Source of the DNA: Candidatus Propionivibrio dominans
GTDB taxonomy: Bacteria; Pseudomonadota; Gammaproteobacteria; Burkholderiales; Rhodocyclaceae
Assembly: GCA_016709335.1 (NCBI GenBank)
Contig: JADJNC010000014.1
Span: forward strand, 62,001-126,000
Direction of reading: 5' to 3'
Length of the DNA: 64,000 nucleotides
The translations under genes were made by a program, and so were the position numbers. A model generated the notes under the pieces. It was not told the origin of the DNA and ran no database searches. It saw only the letters and a program-made list of their open reading frames with translations. Shown piece by piece: positions 33,797-43,484 of this stretch (within the stretch, counting starts at the first letter, position 1; each line of letters begins with the position of its first letter).

Positions 33797-35230
33797 TCAA
33801 GACTTATGATCTTTCATCAAATCCCGCAAACGTTTGGGGGCAGGAACCAGAGGCGTTCGACTGCGCGTCCAGGCACCTTGCTCCGACGGCGAAAGGGCAC
33901 GTCCACGGCTCATGAACCAGGATGCCAGTTTGTACAACCCTGACTTGCTGTAGACCTGTGACCACATGCCCCACACGGTGGATGCCACCAGGGTTCGCGC
34001 TGCCCCGCTGCCACGCAACGTGGCCTCTTCGGTTTCAGGCCTGGCTTGCGCCTCATTGCGCAGGCGCACCAAAATGTCCGTGATCGGAATTTTCACGGGA
34101 CACACCTCGCTGCAAGCACCACACAGGGTTGACGCGAAGGCCAGTGGATAGGTTGTATCCAGGCCCAGCATGTGCGGTGAAATGATGCTTCCAATCGGGC
34201 CGGGATAGGTCGTGCCATAAGCATGCCCGCCAATGCGTGCATACACCGGACAATGGTTCATGCAGGCACCGCAACGGATGCACTGCAGGGTGGCACGCAA
34301 TTCATCGTCGGCATAGGCCTGCGTGCGCCCGTTGTCCAACAAAATCAGATGCACTTCCTGCGGGCCGTCTTTTTCATCAGGCTGGCGCGGCCCGCTGATC
34401 ATGTTAACGTAGGTGGTGACCGCTTGTCCGGTAGCAGAACGTGACAACAAGCTCAACAACGGCGGCACGTGCTCGAGTTTTTCGACCACTTTTTCAATAC
34501 CGGTGATGGCAATGTGCACCTTGGGCACCGTGGTGCACATGCGGCCATTACCTTCGTTTTCCACCAGACACAAGGTGCCGGTTTCGGCCACCATAAAATT
34601 GACGCCCGACAGACCGATATCCGCCTCGGCAAACTTGCGCCGCAGCACGCGCCGACCAATCTGGATCAGTGCATCCACATCCTCGGTGTAGGTCACACCA
34701 GGCACCTCATCGGCAAACAGTTGGGCGATTTCCTGCTTGGTTTTATGAATGGCCGGCATGATGATGTGTGACGGGGCCTCGCCCGCCAGTTGCACAATGT
34801 ATTCACCCATGTCTGACTCAAAAGCCTCAATACCCGCGGCCTCCATGAAGTGATTGAACCCCACCTCTTCGCTGACCATGGATTTGCCTTTTATGATGCG
34901 TTTGGCATGCACACGCTGTGCAATTTTCAAGGCAATGGCATTGGCTTCCGGGCCGTTTTGAGCCCAATGTACCTGCACGCCGTTGGCCGTGAGATTGGCC
35001 TCAAGCTGTTCCAGCAATCGCGGCAAATGGGCCAGGCTGTAGCGTCGAATCGAGGACCCCAGTTCGCGCAGCCCCTGCAGCTCCTCTTGATCTGGAAACT
35101 GCGCTCGCCGTTTGGTCTGTAAAAAATCCATGGCACCACGAAAATTTTTACGTTGCCCGGCGTTGTCCAGCACCGCTTTGCTGCGGGCTTTGAAATCATC
35201 CATAGGGTGAAGGTGAACGACTTTGTTCAT
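33797..35230 (-). CDS. lutB: Lactate utilisation iron-sulfur protein LutB
   Basis: LutB is the large Fe-S subunit of the LutABC L-lactate dehydrogenase complex, which oxidises lactate to pyruvate at the membrane. The 477-residue protein has the LUD domain (SDMGEYIVQLAGE, SGVNFMVAETGTLCLVENEG). Two ferredoxin-type clusters follow: CIRCGACMNHCPVY (about 315-328) and CGACSEVCPVK. It is translated from ATG 35230, overlapping the lutC stop by four bases. The lutA-lutC-lutB order is seen in many betaproteobacteria. The GC content of this operon is somewhat lower than that of its neighbours. Confidence 0.95.
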   Translation of the reverse strand: MNKVVHLHPMDDFKARSKAVLDNAGQRKNFRGAMDFLQTKRRAQFPDQEELQGLRELGSSIRRYSLAHLPRLLEQLEANLTANGVQVHWAQNGPEANAIALKIAQRVHAKRIIKGKSMVSEEVGFNHFMEAAGIEAFESDMGEYIVQLAGEAPSHIIMPAIHKTKQEIAQLFADEVPGVTYTEDVDALIQIGRRVLRRKFAEADIGLSGVNFMVAETGTLCLVENEGNGRMCTTVPKVHIAITGIEKVVEKLEHVPPLLSLLSRSATGQAVTTYVNMISGPRQPDEKDGPQEVHLILLDNGRTQAYADDELRATLQCIRCGACMNHCPVYARIGGHAYGTTYPGPIGSIISPHMLGLDTTYPLAFASTLCGACSEVCPVKIPITDILVRLRNEAQARPETEEATLRGSGAARTLVASTVWGMWSQVYSKSGLYKLASWFMSRGRALSPSEQGAWTRSRTPLVPAPKRLRDLMKDHKS

Positions 35231-35901
35231 GCCTGTCTCCCATCAGCGTGACGAATTAAAACCACCAGTTCCTTGGGGCCATGCGCACCGTAGGCCAGCG
35301 TTTGCTGAATGTCTGCCGTCTTGGACGGACCACAAATCAGCAACGCATTGGTTGGCATGCCCTCTGACCAGGATTCGGCGGTCATGGCGGCATAAAAGTC
35401 TTCGTGGATGGTGTCCGCATCCAGCAGCACAAAATGAATCGACGGCACCAGCGACATCAAGCGCGGTTCGCTCGGCGTGGGCCACAGAATCAAGCTGCCC
35501 GTTTCAGCCACCGCACCTCGTGCCAGTGTCAGTGAGGCATCCACACCGTCAAACAGTAAATCCTGCCAGGTATCGATGGGCTGTTCGTAAGGTATCAACT
35601 GCAGGGCTTTCGTTTGGCAGGCTTGCAGTTGCTCACCATGCGGCGTGGTGGCACCAATCAATATGTGGCGCAAGCCTTTGCCAATAGCCACCTGCAACAA
35701 GACTGAAGACCAGTTGTCATGCGTCACATCATGAATTTCAGTGTGCACCGCCTCCAAGGCAGCTCGCAAGCGTGCGGTACGTTGAACGACATCTTCCGAG
35801 CGGCGATGAGCTCCAAACCACCCGGCGATATCTGGCATGGCCTGCTGTTCAGCCACATGGGTGTTGCGCAAACGATTCAGAATTTCTTCACGGGCGCTCA
35901 T
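35227..35901 (-). CDS. lutC: Lactate utilisation protein LutC
   Basis: This is a 224-residue LUD-domain protein beginning MSAREEILNRLRN. It has the ARGAVAETGSLILWPTPSEPR segment shared with LutB and a C-terminal GPSKTADIQQTLAYGAHGPKEL motif typical of LutC. It is the third subunit of the lactate-oxidising complex. ATG 35901 overlaps the lutA stop (ATGA), and its own stop overlaps lutB in the same way. The start is chosen by overlap and by family N-terminus; an upstream ATG at 35928 would enter lutA. Confidence 0.95.
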   Translation of the reverse strand: MSAREEILNRLRNTHVAEQQAMPDIAGWFGAHRRSEDVVQRTARLRAALEAVHTEIHDVTHDNWSSVLLQVAIGKGLRHILIGATTPHGEQLQACQTKALQLIPYEQPIDTWQDLLFDGVDASLTLARGAVAETGSLILWPTPSEPRLMSLVPSIHFVLLDADTIHEDFYAAMTAESWSEGMPTNALLICGPSKTADIQQTLAYGAHGPKELVVLIRHADGRQA

Positions 35902-36701
35902 GCTGCACCCCCATTGGTACGCCGCCACAAAAAACTGGCCAGATGTTCACCGGGCAAGCTGGGTTGTTTGCAACCCGACAATTCATCCTGCTTGGCGGCC
36001 CGCCCCGAGATGTTGAGCAAACAACCGCAATCTGCACTGACCACGCAGGAGGCACCGGTATTTTTGATGCTGGCCACTTTGTCGGTAGCAATGGCTTCCG
36101 AGATGTCCGGATACAACAAGGCAAAAGTACCGCCAAATCCGCAACATTCTTCAATCCGGGCCTGCTCTTTGACTTGCACCTTGTCCAGGCTGTCAAGCAA
36201 GGCAGCGCTGGTTTCATGCACCCCCATCTGACGACGGGCGTGACATGAGGTATGTAGTGCAATGGTGCAAGCCTCACCGATGTCTTCGTGGTTGAAATTG
36301 ACCACATGAACCAGAAACTCGCTCAACTCATAAATCCGCTCCGCCAGGGCCATTGCCTTGGCATGCAATTCCGGATCATCAGCAAACAGGTGCGGGTAGT
36401 GGGTGCGCATCATGCCGCCACACGAGCCTGACGGCACCACCACGGGCCAGGGTTCAATGAACAAGTTGAGCTGTGCCAAGGCTACTGAGCGGGCTTCGTC
36501 CGGGTAACCGCTGCTGTGCGCGGGCTGACCACAACAGGTCTGTTGTACTGGATAGTGGACCCGGATGCCCTCGCGCTCCAACAGTTTGACAGTATCAAGA
36601 CCCGCTTGCGGTGTGAATTGGTCAATCAGGCAAGTTGCAAAGAGGTAGACATCAGTCGGTTTTGACGGATAGCTGCGGTCAGTCAATCCATAAGGGTTCA
36701 T
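35898..36701 (-). CDS. lutA: Lactate utilisation protein LutA (CCG-domain)
   Basis: LutA is the cysteine-rich CCG-domain subunit of the lactate-oxidising complex, related to heterodisulfide reductase HdrB and glycolate oxidase GlcF. The 267-residue protein has the two CCG repeats: QTCCGQPAHSSGYPDEA (about 66-82) and ECCGFGGTFAL. SGSCGGMMR and TSCHARRQMG supply additional conserved cysteines. ATG 36701 has AGGAGACGC upstream. It is first in lutA-lutC-lutB. No lactate permease or GntR-type regulator is adjacent. Confidence 0.95.
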   Translation of the reverse strand: MNPYGLTDRSYPSKPTDVYLFATCLIDQFTPQAGLDTVKLLEREGIRVHYPVQQTCCGQPAHSSGYPDEARSVALAQLNLFIEPWPVVVPSGSCGGMMRTHYPHLFADDPELHAKAMALAERIYELSEFLVHVVNFNHEDIGEACTIALHTSCHARRQMGVHETSAALLDSLDKVQVKEQARIEECCGFGGTFALLYPDISEAIATDKVASIKNTGASCVVSADCGCLLNISGRAAKQDELSGCKQPSLPGEHLASFLWRRTNGGAA

Positions 36702-37639
36702 CAAGCGTCTCCTGGTTTTGCTAAAAGCTTTACTGTCAAACGATTCCGCCGCAAGGTCTTCTGAAATTGGCAGGAACGCCATGTCAAACATCTAAAGCAC
36801 CGCCACGCTCAATGAGCAGCTTCACCAGGGGTCATCATCGACCAGATGACTTGAGGGTGTGGTGTAGTTGAAACCGGACAGTAATAGAAAAAACTCTAAG
36901 GTGATGCAATGCAACAAAACCAATATGCGTACGCCTGAGGCAACCCTTTGATCTCAACCTTGAAGGAAGGACAGGAAATTCAACCGCACCGAAGAGAGTA
37001 AAAAACCATCTTACAGCGGTAATCTTGAGTTTGCACCTTAACATGAAACATGACCCAAGAGCTTCTGAAAAGTTCCCTCAAATCCCGCCCCGCTAAGTGC
37101 TTGTGGCGTGAGTCCTCTCACGACGGGCAATGGCAACTCGTCTTGCTGTGGCTTGGAGCTTTGAACTTGAGCACGTTCATGCAAAGTGAATTTCTGCAGC
37201 ACGAGCAGCGCCGGCCATCCGACGCTCGCGAGGTACAAATACCGGAACAGTTCGTGTGTGTCTACAGGCTGAAGTAAGGAGCGGTCATTCTGGCCTCTTC
37301 CCTGGCCCAAGGCCGCTGACCGATTCATTGCGGCCGTTGGTGCCACAGAGCCCCAATGACCGGAGTGACCCATGAGCACTCATTGATGGCGTTATTGTGA
37401 GAGTCCGCAGTCTGGGGGCTGCTGCCGTACATTTTGGTAATTTCAGCGAACTGCGAATGTCGGCGACTTGCCGAACCTGTCTTGGTGGAGAAGCTTTTCT
37501 GTCACTTCCAACAAAACTGGGTTCGGCACGATCAGCACCACTCCCGAACAGCGACCAACCACGGAAGCCGCGCCTGCCGATCCGCTTCATCGTCACCGTC
37601 GGGATTCCGGCATGCATCGGCTTGGTTAAGCCAGAGCCC
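36702..37639. other. Long non-coding stretch between lutA and the haem cluster
   Basis: This gap exceeds 900 bases. Open frames of about 110-160 codons exist but have no ribosome binding site or domain and conflict with each other. No tRNA or repeat of the described families was identified. It may hold decayed sequence, since GC is uneven across it. Confidence 0.5.
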
Positions 37640-38867
37640 CTAAGAAAAGGTCTCGTCGCCCGTCGGCTCGTAGTGCGGAACGGCATTCAACTGGTGCCGC
37701 AACTGCGACAGCGTGAAGTACATGCGGCGGCGCGCGCGGCTCTGGTTGCCGAGAGGGCGGTGCTCGGCGATGCTGTGCCAGGGGTTGTAGGAGAGGCGCT
37801 TGGCAAAGTCCATTTGCGCGGGGGAATCAAAGCTTTGACGCAGGATGCGCAGCGTGGCCACCGACACACGCGGTGAGAGCCGCTCGGGCCACAGCACAGC
37901 GGCGTTCTCAATTGGCATCAGGTGCGGGTCGGTCTGCAACTGCACGCGCACGTCAAGATCGACATCGCCGGCCTGCAGCGAGGCGACCATTGCGTTGCGC
38001 AGGTAGTCGTCGGGCGGGCGCAACGGCAGGCGCGGAATCGGCGTGCGTTTATTGTCTCTTGGGCCAGAACGAATACTGCATGGCCTGGCCTTCGCCGAGC
38101 AGGTAGGGCACGCAACTGAAGTACGGTGCCTCTAACGGGCTGCTCTGCGTCTTGGTCCACAAGCCTTGCATGATCGCGTCAAGCACATGCGGGCGGCGCA
38201 GGTTGAAAAAGTAGAAGATCTGAGCGTTCTTCACGCTCTCGATCTGCAACTGCGCGTTGGCGCGCACGTCGGGCGTCACGAAGGTCGGCGGGGAGACGCC
38301 AAACATGTCCTGCGTGAACTTCTCTTCTTCCATCAGCTTGGGGCCGGGCACGCCCATCAGCTTGACGCTGATGCTCATGAAGCCGACGTCGTCGATGTCG
38401 GGCGTGACATAGGGGCCGGGGCCCGAGAAGCGCACCCAGGCTTTGTAGGTTCTGGGCTGGGCAAAAATACCGTGGCGCAATTCTGCGGGCAGGCCTTCAT
38501 GCACGATGAACTCGGCGCGCACGATGCCCTGCGTCTTGGTGTTGCCGCCACGCTCGACGCCGCCGGGCTTCCACAGCTTGGCGCCTTGCTGGCGAAAGCT
38601 CTCGATGATCGAGTCGACGAACTCTTCTTCGCCGGGCAGCAATCTCTCCTCGGCGATCTTCAGTCCCTCGTTGCGGCGCTGGGCGTTGATCAGGGCCGTG
38701 GTCAGCCGCGCCAGCGGGTCGCGCAACACGGCGTCGAAGGCGGGGCGGATGAAGGGGTCGATGCGGCGCTCGGCCTGTATCAGCCTGAGCAGCGTATCGG
38801 AGACCCAGTTGCGCAGGGCCGAGCCGGTGTCGGCGGGAGGTACGGGGCGGCTGGCGTTCGAGTTCAT
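37640..38867 (-). pseudogene. Catalase-like haem protein (srpA-type), frameshifted
   Basis: This is a catalase-superfamily protein of the short, lipid-hydroperoxide-related type. Frame 1 from ATG 38867 gives MNSNASRPVPPADTGSALRN through AWVRFSGPGPYVTPDIDDVG to SFWPKRQ. Frame 2 continues KRTPIPRLPLRPPDDYLR, then RLSYNPWHSIAEHRPLGNQSR and RARRRMYFTLSQLRHQLN. RRxxY there fits the proximal haem tyrosine motif. The break is at about 38047, where one extra base (CAATAAACG) creates a stop; without it the protein is about 408 residues. It is last in a four-gene operon, overlapping the DyP gene by ATGA. Confidence 0.82.
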
Positions 38868-40358
38868 GGCGATCCTTGTGAGCGCGTGCTGGCGAGGTAG
38901 CGCAAGGCCCGAATTCCGGGCAGGAAGAAATAGGCCCCGCCCAGTACGGTGACAAACTGCGGCAGACCGCACACGCGACGGTCGGGCCCGCCGGGTTGGG
39001 GCATCGAGAATTCATTTGTGGGCGAGCCGTCGGCGGCCGGCTCGCGCGTGCCGAGCAGCGGGTCGCTCTCGTTGCGCAGGCCGTCGAAGCGCGTGCTGGC
39101 CATCCAGGCGCTTTGCACGAACTCGAACTGGCGCGCCAGGCTGGCACCCAGGCAGAGGAAGTGCAGGCCGGTGTCGGAAGGGCTCGCCGCGCCGCTCAGC
39201 GCCTGATCGATGGACACTGGCGCTCCGTACTCGCGCCCGCGCCGCAGCATGCGGTGAAAGCGCGTCGAGGCCACGCGGTCTCGCTCACGCGCCTGCGCAT
39301 CGAAGCCCAGCGTGCGCTTGAGCCACGAGAACAGGGCCGGCCCGCCGCTGGGCAGATCGGCATTGCGCGGGTTGGCGCGGCGCACGTGGGCGCCCAGCGG
39401 GCAGCGCACGCCCTGCGGGTCGGCCTGATAGTCGAAGGCGTTGACATCGTTGCCGGCATGGGCATCACCGGCAGATTTGACGACCGGCTGGCCCTGGCGC
39501 GTGCGACCGACCATTACGGCGGCCAGGCGCTCGCGCTCGGCTGCGTCGCCGCCGACCTGTTCGTTGACGAACTGCCAGAAGCCGTGCACGTCCTGCCGCA
39601 GTTGGCGCAGAACGAGGGTAGCTGCCATTGCGGCCGAGGTCGGCCTGGGTTGGGACATCTTCGGCGCGCGGCAGCAGGGCCTGCGGGTCGCGCTGCGGGT
39701 CGAGCAAGGGGCGGTCGGTGTAGCCTCCATACTCGTTGGGGTAGCCGAGCAGGTATTCGCCAAGGCAACTGAGGTTGTTGTAAGCCAGTTGCTCCTGGTC
39801 GCGCGCGGCCCGGGTGCGGTCCCAGTCGAGTCTGGGTTGCGAGATGCCGTCGACAAAGCCAAAGGGCTCGATGCCGTCCAGGTCGCTGGTCGCCAGTCTG
39901 ACCAGGATGTCGAAGCCGCTGGCGACCTGCGCCTCGACGGCTTGCTGAAAAGCCGCCAGCCGACCCGGCCGCGCATAAAGCAACACCAGCACATGCGGAA
40001 CGCGCTGTCCTGCGCCCCACTGCCAGTACTCGGGCGCGTTGGCCCCCACATCGCCGAGGCGGCGCGACTGGCTGGCGTCACGGCCCAGCCCCGAGACGAA
40101 CTCGGGTGAAAATGCATTGACGATGTCGTCGGCCACGCCCAGCGCTTGCAGGCCTTCGCGGCTCAAGGCCAATTGCAGCGCGGTGTCGGGCGGCGGCTCG
40201 GCGGTGATGGCACTGCTTACCGGTACGCTGGCCAGCCAGACGCGCGCCGCCTCCCGGTCCTTGACCTGAAGCAGCAGGAAGCTGGCCTGCGTTTGATGCT
40301 TGTAGCCGAAGCGCAGCAGGCCCTGGATGTCGTCGAATTCGACCGTGCGCGTACTCAT
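38864..40358 (-). pseudogene. DyP-type peroxidase, frameshifted
   Basis: This is a dye-decolorising haem peroxidase. Frame 1 (from ATG 40358) encodes the ferredoxin-like N-terminal half and the catalytic GxxDG motif as GFVDGISQPRLDW. Frame 2 carries LRQDVHGFWQFVNEQVGGD and the proximal-haem region CPLGAHVRRANPRN, ending LGGAYFFLPGIRALRYLAS. The frames meet at GGG 39616-39618, where one base fewer restores a protein of about 497 residues. Class C/D-like DyPs are this long. It overlaps both neighbours (ATGA), so the operon is tightly coupled. No Tat signal or encapsulin-targeting tail is evident. Confidence 0.85.
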
Positions 40359-41653
40359 AGCAACCTCAGCCAGGCCAGTGTTTGCGCATCGCTCATCTGC
40401 GTGTTCTCCAGTCCTTCCCGAATGCGCTGGTTGCGCGTCAGGTCGTGCAGGCTCAGGCCGGGATAGGCCTTGTACCAGACCTGGGTCGGCACCTGATGCC
40501 GCCGCTGGTAGCGCTTGAAGTCCTGTTCGATGCGCGCACCGCCGAGGATCAGCCAGCGCGTGCGCGGCCAGCCGACGCCGTTGCTGAACACCAGGTTCAG
40601 GCCCCAGGCGACCTTGTTGATGAAATCGTCCATGTAGCCCTGGTGGCTGCCGTCGTAGTTGCTGGTGAACACGACGCGCGTCTTGTCGTCGATGAATACC
40701 CAGCGCGCGAAGTGAATGGTTTGCACGCGGGCCAGAAAGCCGCAGGTGAAAACGTGGCGGCAGGCGTAGTCGATCAACACCAGCAGCGCGCTTACCAGCC
40801 AGCGGCGAAACAGCCCGGGTTTGACCGCGCCAATCGCCGTGTACTGGTTGCTCACGTCGATGTCTTCAAGCACCTGCAGTTCGTTCAGCGCCCCGGCTAG
40901 CGGACGCGGGCAGATTTCGGGGTCGGTGCTTTCCCGCGAGCGCAGCAGATAAACGAGCAGCGGTGAGAGAACGATCAGGAGCGGTAAAACAAGCAGCCCG
41001 ACGAGCGGCACCGCCAGCAAGTGCGCGATCTTGGCGACCTGCCATGCCAGCGGCGTCGGTGCCGGTGGCGTGAGATTCAGGCGGCCGGCGCGCACTTCGC
41101 CATTGACCAAGTCGCGCAACCCGGAATGCAGGGCGCGTGCCTGCTCGACCGAGTTGACCGGCGCACGCGACACGCTGGCCGAGAGCACGCGCTGCAAGGC
41201 ACTCTCTTCCTTGATTTGCCGCACCGTGCGGCCCACCCAGTTGACATAGCTGGCGGCGATCGGTCGGTCGTGCGCCTGCATCCAGGCCAGCACATCGGTG
41301 TCGGCGCCAAAGCCCTCGCAGTGCGCAAAGATGAGGCGCAAGCCTTCGCCGGCACGCTGTACCAGCTCGGCCAGCACCTCGTGCGCCGGGCCGTCGCAGT
41401 CGCCCATGAAACTCAGAACCGTGGGCAGCCGTGGCCGCGGTACGCCCAGCGTATGGAGGTCGACTTGCAAGGCATCGTCGAGCACCACCAGGCGCGCGAA
41501 GTGCAGCCGCTCGATGGCGGCAAACGGCAGCACGGCATTGTGCGGGTCGGCGGTGCCGGGCGTGGAATTCATGGTCGCCAGCAGCGCTCGCAGGCTGGCC
41601 TCGCGACCGGCCTCGAGCGGTGCCACCAGCATGAAGTGAGCCTGTGGAGTCAC
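40355..41653 (-). CDS. Unknown 432-residue protein in the DyP/catalase-like operon
   Basis: It starts with GTG 41653 and overlaps the DyP gene by ATGA. The first and last parts look like repeated ferredoxin-like (DyP-type) folds: FMLVAPLEAGREASLRALLA, LHFARLVVLDD, SFMGDCDG near the start, and IHFARWVFIDDKTRVVFTSN, YDGSHQGYMDDF later. A hydrophobic hairpin (about 205-240) separates them, so it is membrane attached. No haem motif is obvious. The internal HFAR-hydrophobic-DD repeat suggests duplication of one domain. The function is unknown; the context suggests a partner of the peroxidases. Confidence 0.7.
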   Translation of the reverse strand: MTPQAHFMLVAPLEAGREASLRALLATMNSTPGTADPHNAVLPFAAIERLHFARLVVLDDALQVDLHTLGVPRPRLPTVLSFMGDCDGPAHEVLAELVQRAGEGLRLIFAHCEGFGADTDVLAWMQAHDRPIAASYVNWVGRTVRQIKEESALQRVLSASVSRAPVNSVEQARALHSGLRDLVNGEVRAGRLNLTPPAPTPLAWQVAKIAHLLAVPLVGLLVLPLLIVLSPLLVYLLRSRESTDPEICPRPLAGALNELQVLEDIDVSNQYTAIGAVKPGLFRRWLVSALLVLIDYACRHVFTCGFLARVQTIHFARWVFIDDKTRVVFTSNYDGSHQGYMDDFINKVAWGLNLVFSNGVGWPRTRWLILGGARIEQDFKRYQRRHQVPTQVWYKAYPGLSLHDLTRNQRIREGLENTQMSDAQTLAWLRLL

Positions 41654-41657
41654 GGCG

Positions 41658-42089
41658 TCAGAACTTCAGGCAGAAGTCGATCAGGCGCTCTTTGCCCAGG
41701 TACACCTTGCCGAGGTAGAAACCCGGGCCGATCAGGCGAATCTCGTCGCGCACGTAATGCGCGAGTATCGAGGTCTCGGAGTAGTCGAGCACGATGCAAT
41801 CCTTGTCGTCGAGCCAGCTCGGTGCGATATAAACCCTGGCCAGAATGGCTTCCAGACCGAAGGCCAGAATTTTGTTCTTGAGCACGCCCTTCCTGGCGTC
41901 GAACACTTTGCCCTGCCAACTGAAGAAGTTGATGAGTTTCGCGATGTTTGCATTGTAGCGGGTGCCGGGGGCGATGATCGCCGTGCCTTCGGCCGGGCCA
42001 TCGGGGATCTCGCCTGCAGGGCTGGCGCGAAACAGCTCGAGGAGCTGCGTCCGGGACATTGCCAGCAACTGGCTTACGTCGTAGGCCAT
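41658..42089 (-). CDS. Unknown 143-residue protein, first gene of the haem-peroxidase operon
   Basis: ATG 42089 has an excellent GAAGGAGA site. The soluble protein contains GEIPDGPAEGTAII, FSWQGKVFDARKGVLKNKIL and VRDEIRLIGPGFYLGKVYLG, a motif series shared with the lipoprotein at 30394-31269. It has no signal peptide. The closing segments look like a beta-barrel (lipocalin-like) ligand-binding shape, but that is only a suggestion. It is followed four bases later by the 432-residue gene. The family is unnamed as far as I can tell. Confidence 0.7.
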   Translation of the reverse strand: MAYDVSQLLAMSRTQLLELFRASPAGEIPDGPAEGTAIIAPGTRYNANIAKLINFFSWQGKVFDARKGVLKNKILAFGLEAILARVYIAPSWLDDKDCIVLDYSETSILAHYVRDEIRLIGPGFYLGKVYLGKERLIDFCLKF

Positions 42090-42490
42090 GGTGATCTCTC
42101 CTTCAGCGTGCTTGCTGCGGTTGATAAAACTCACTGGGCTTGTACGGCATCGAAGGACAGGTCATCCAACGCTCTGACGCGGAGTATCGCTGACGCCGGG
42201 TGCCGCAGTCAATTGCCGGATTCATTTCCGAATTCACGCCTGCATTCAACACGATTTGCAAAAATGCCATCCGAATTGCACCTCAGGTACTGCCGGCGAC
42301 CTGGAAGTTGCGGCACGCTCTGAGTGTCAACATCAAGCAGCCATTCGTAATCGGTGACTGATTTGCGCTGGTGCTATGAATAGTGCTGAAGGGACACTCG
42401 TTCACCTGTCTCGGTTCGGCCAATATAAAAGGCTTTCCAGAACGACCATCTCCGGACGTCGATGCCAAGCAGGAAATAGTCGGGAATAGT
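42090..42490. other. Gene-free stretch before the toxin-antitoxin pair
   Basis: No convincing gene, repeat or RNA was recognised. GC is lower than in the surrounding operons. Confidence 0.45.
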
Positions 42491-42527
42491 GATTGCAATG
42501 CAATCAATACTTTGATAGGCTGCTATC
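42491..42527. promoter_or_regulatory. Palindromes before the toxin-antitoxin operon, likely autoregulation site
   Basis: GATTGCAATGCAATC (42491-42505) is a perfect palindrome around its central base. GATAGGCTGCTATC (42514-42527) is a second imperfect one. RHH antitoxins usually bind such paired sites to repress their own operon. Confidence 0.45.
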
Positions 42528-42552
42528 GTTGATTCCAATTTAGGAGGCGACC

Positions 42553-42765
42553 ATGGCTACCAATCTAGTGGTTCGAAATGTTGACGAGGACGTTGCCTTG
42601 GCACTGAAGCGACTGGCAGCAGCTCATGGCAGAAGCGCGGAAGCAGAGCATCGCGAGATCTTAAGAACAGTTCTGCAGCAGCCGAAGCGTCGGTCTGTTG
42701 CCGAGATTCTCTCGAGCATGCCCAATGTGGGAGAAGACTCCGACTTTGATTGCCGAAACGGGTAG
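42553..42765 (+). CDS. FitA/VapB-like ribbon-helix-helix antitoxin
   Basis: This 70-residue protein begins MATNLVVRNVDEDVALALKR, a typical Arc/FitA ribbon-helix-helix N-terminus, followed by AAAHGRSAEAEHREILRTVL, the second helix and hydrophobic core. The C-terminal tail MPNVGEDSDFDCRNG is the disordered toxin-neutralising part. A TAGGAGG site precedes ATG 42553. It lies nine bases before the PIN toxin, which it should bind and inhibit while repressing the promoter. Confidence 0.9.
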   Translation: MATNLVVRNVDEDVALALKRLAAAHGRSAEAEHREILRTVLQQPKRRSVAEILSSMPNVGEDSDFDCRNG

Positions 42766-42773
42766 GAGTCGAC

Positions 42774-43184
42774 ATGTATCTGGTTGACACCAATGTTATC
42801 AGCGAAGCCAGAAAAGGGAAAAAAGCGAACCCTGGTGTTCAAAGGTTTTTCCGGACGATCGAAGCTGAAGACCTCTATTTGTCCGTGCAAACAATAGGTG
42901 AAATTCGAAGAGGACTGGAGAACATTCGGCATCGCGGCGATCTCCCCCAGGCCAGGAAGCTCGAAAAATGGCTTGATTTGCTGGTAACGGACTACGACAA
43001 CAGGATATTGAGCTTCGATCAGGAATGCGCTCAAGTGTGGGGCCGGCTGATGTCACCACATCATGAACATCCAATAGACAAACAGATTGCGGCGATTGCA
43101 CTGATTCATGACTTGACAGTGGTAACCCGCAACGTCGATGATTTTCGCGGAACGGGTACCAGAATAAACAATCCGTTCGGTTAG
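42774..43184 (+). CDS. PIN-domain toxin, FitB/VapC-like
   Basis: This 136-residue PIN ribonuclease begins MYLVDTNVISEARKGKKANP, where the first catalytic Asp (D5) and Asn appear. The second acidic site is TIGEIRRGLEN. The third is VTRNVDDFRGTGTRINNPF, with the conserved TRNxxDF. VapC/FitB proteins cleave RNA, often tRNA, when freed from the antitoxin. ATG 42774 is preceded by TAGGAG inside the end of the antitoxin region. All acidic residues are present, so the toxin should be active. Confidence 0.93.
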   Translation: MYLVDTNVISEARKGKKANPGVQRFFRTIEAEDLYLSVQTIGEIRRGLENIRHRGDLPQARKLEKWLDLLVTDYDNRILSFDQECAQVWGRLMSPHHEHPIDKQIAAIALIHDLTVVTRNVDDFRGTGTRINNPFG

Positions 43185-43484
43185 CAACTTCAATTTCTCT
43201 GATGCCCAGCTCGCGACCGGCAGACTAGATTATCCGCGTTTTGGATCATTGATCTCCCACTCCAGCGTCCGCAACGTCTCCATGATCTCGTCGAAGCCAG
43301 GTTAGCGGCCGAAGATCATGTGCGGCTGAAGATCATGTTGCGCATCTGCACATAATCCAGCCACACTGATCGACAGTGATCCGGGTGCCTTGATCAATCA
43401 TGCACTTCGTCCCCGCCATCGATCCGTAGCTCGCACCGATTGTGCAATCGGGTAACATCGCTTCTTTTTCCGCTGGCCTGACCT
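43185..43484. other. Intergenic, with a short coding remnant
   Basis: On the minus strand near 43240-43305 a 22-codon frame, PGFDEIMETLRTLEWEINDP, ends at TAA but has a stop immediately upstream. It looks like the C-terminal remnant of a lost gene. The RecQ promoter should lie nearby but is not evident. Confidence 0.35.

Noticed and set aside
37038..37379. 113-codon minus-strand frame in the lutA/haem-cluster gap
   Set aside because: No ribosome binding site, no domain, and it conflicts with other frames of similar length.
38166..38900. 244-codon plus-strand frame opposite the catalase-like gene
   Set aside because: Shadow of the frameshifted catalase-like gene, which has clear family motifs.
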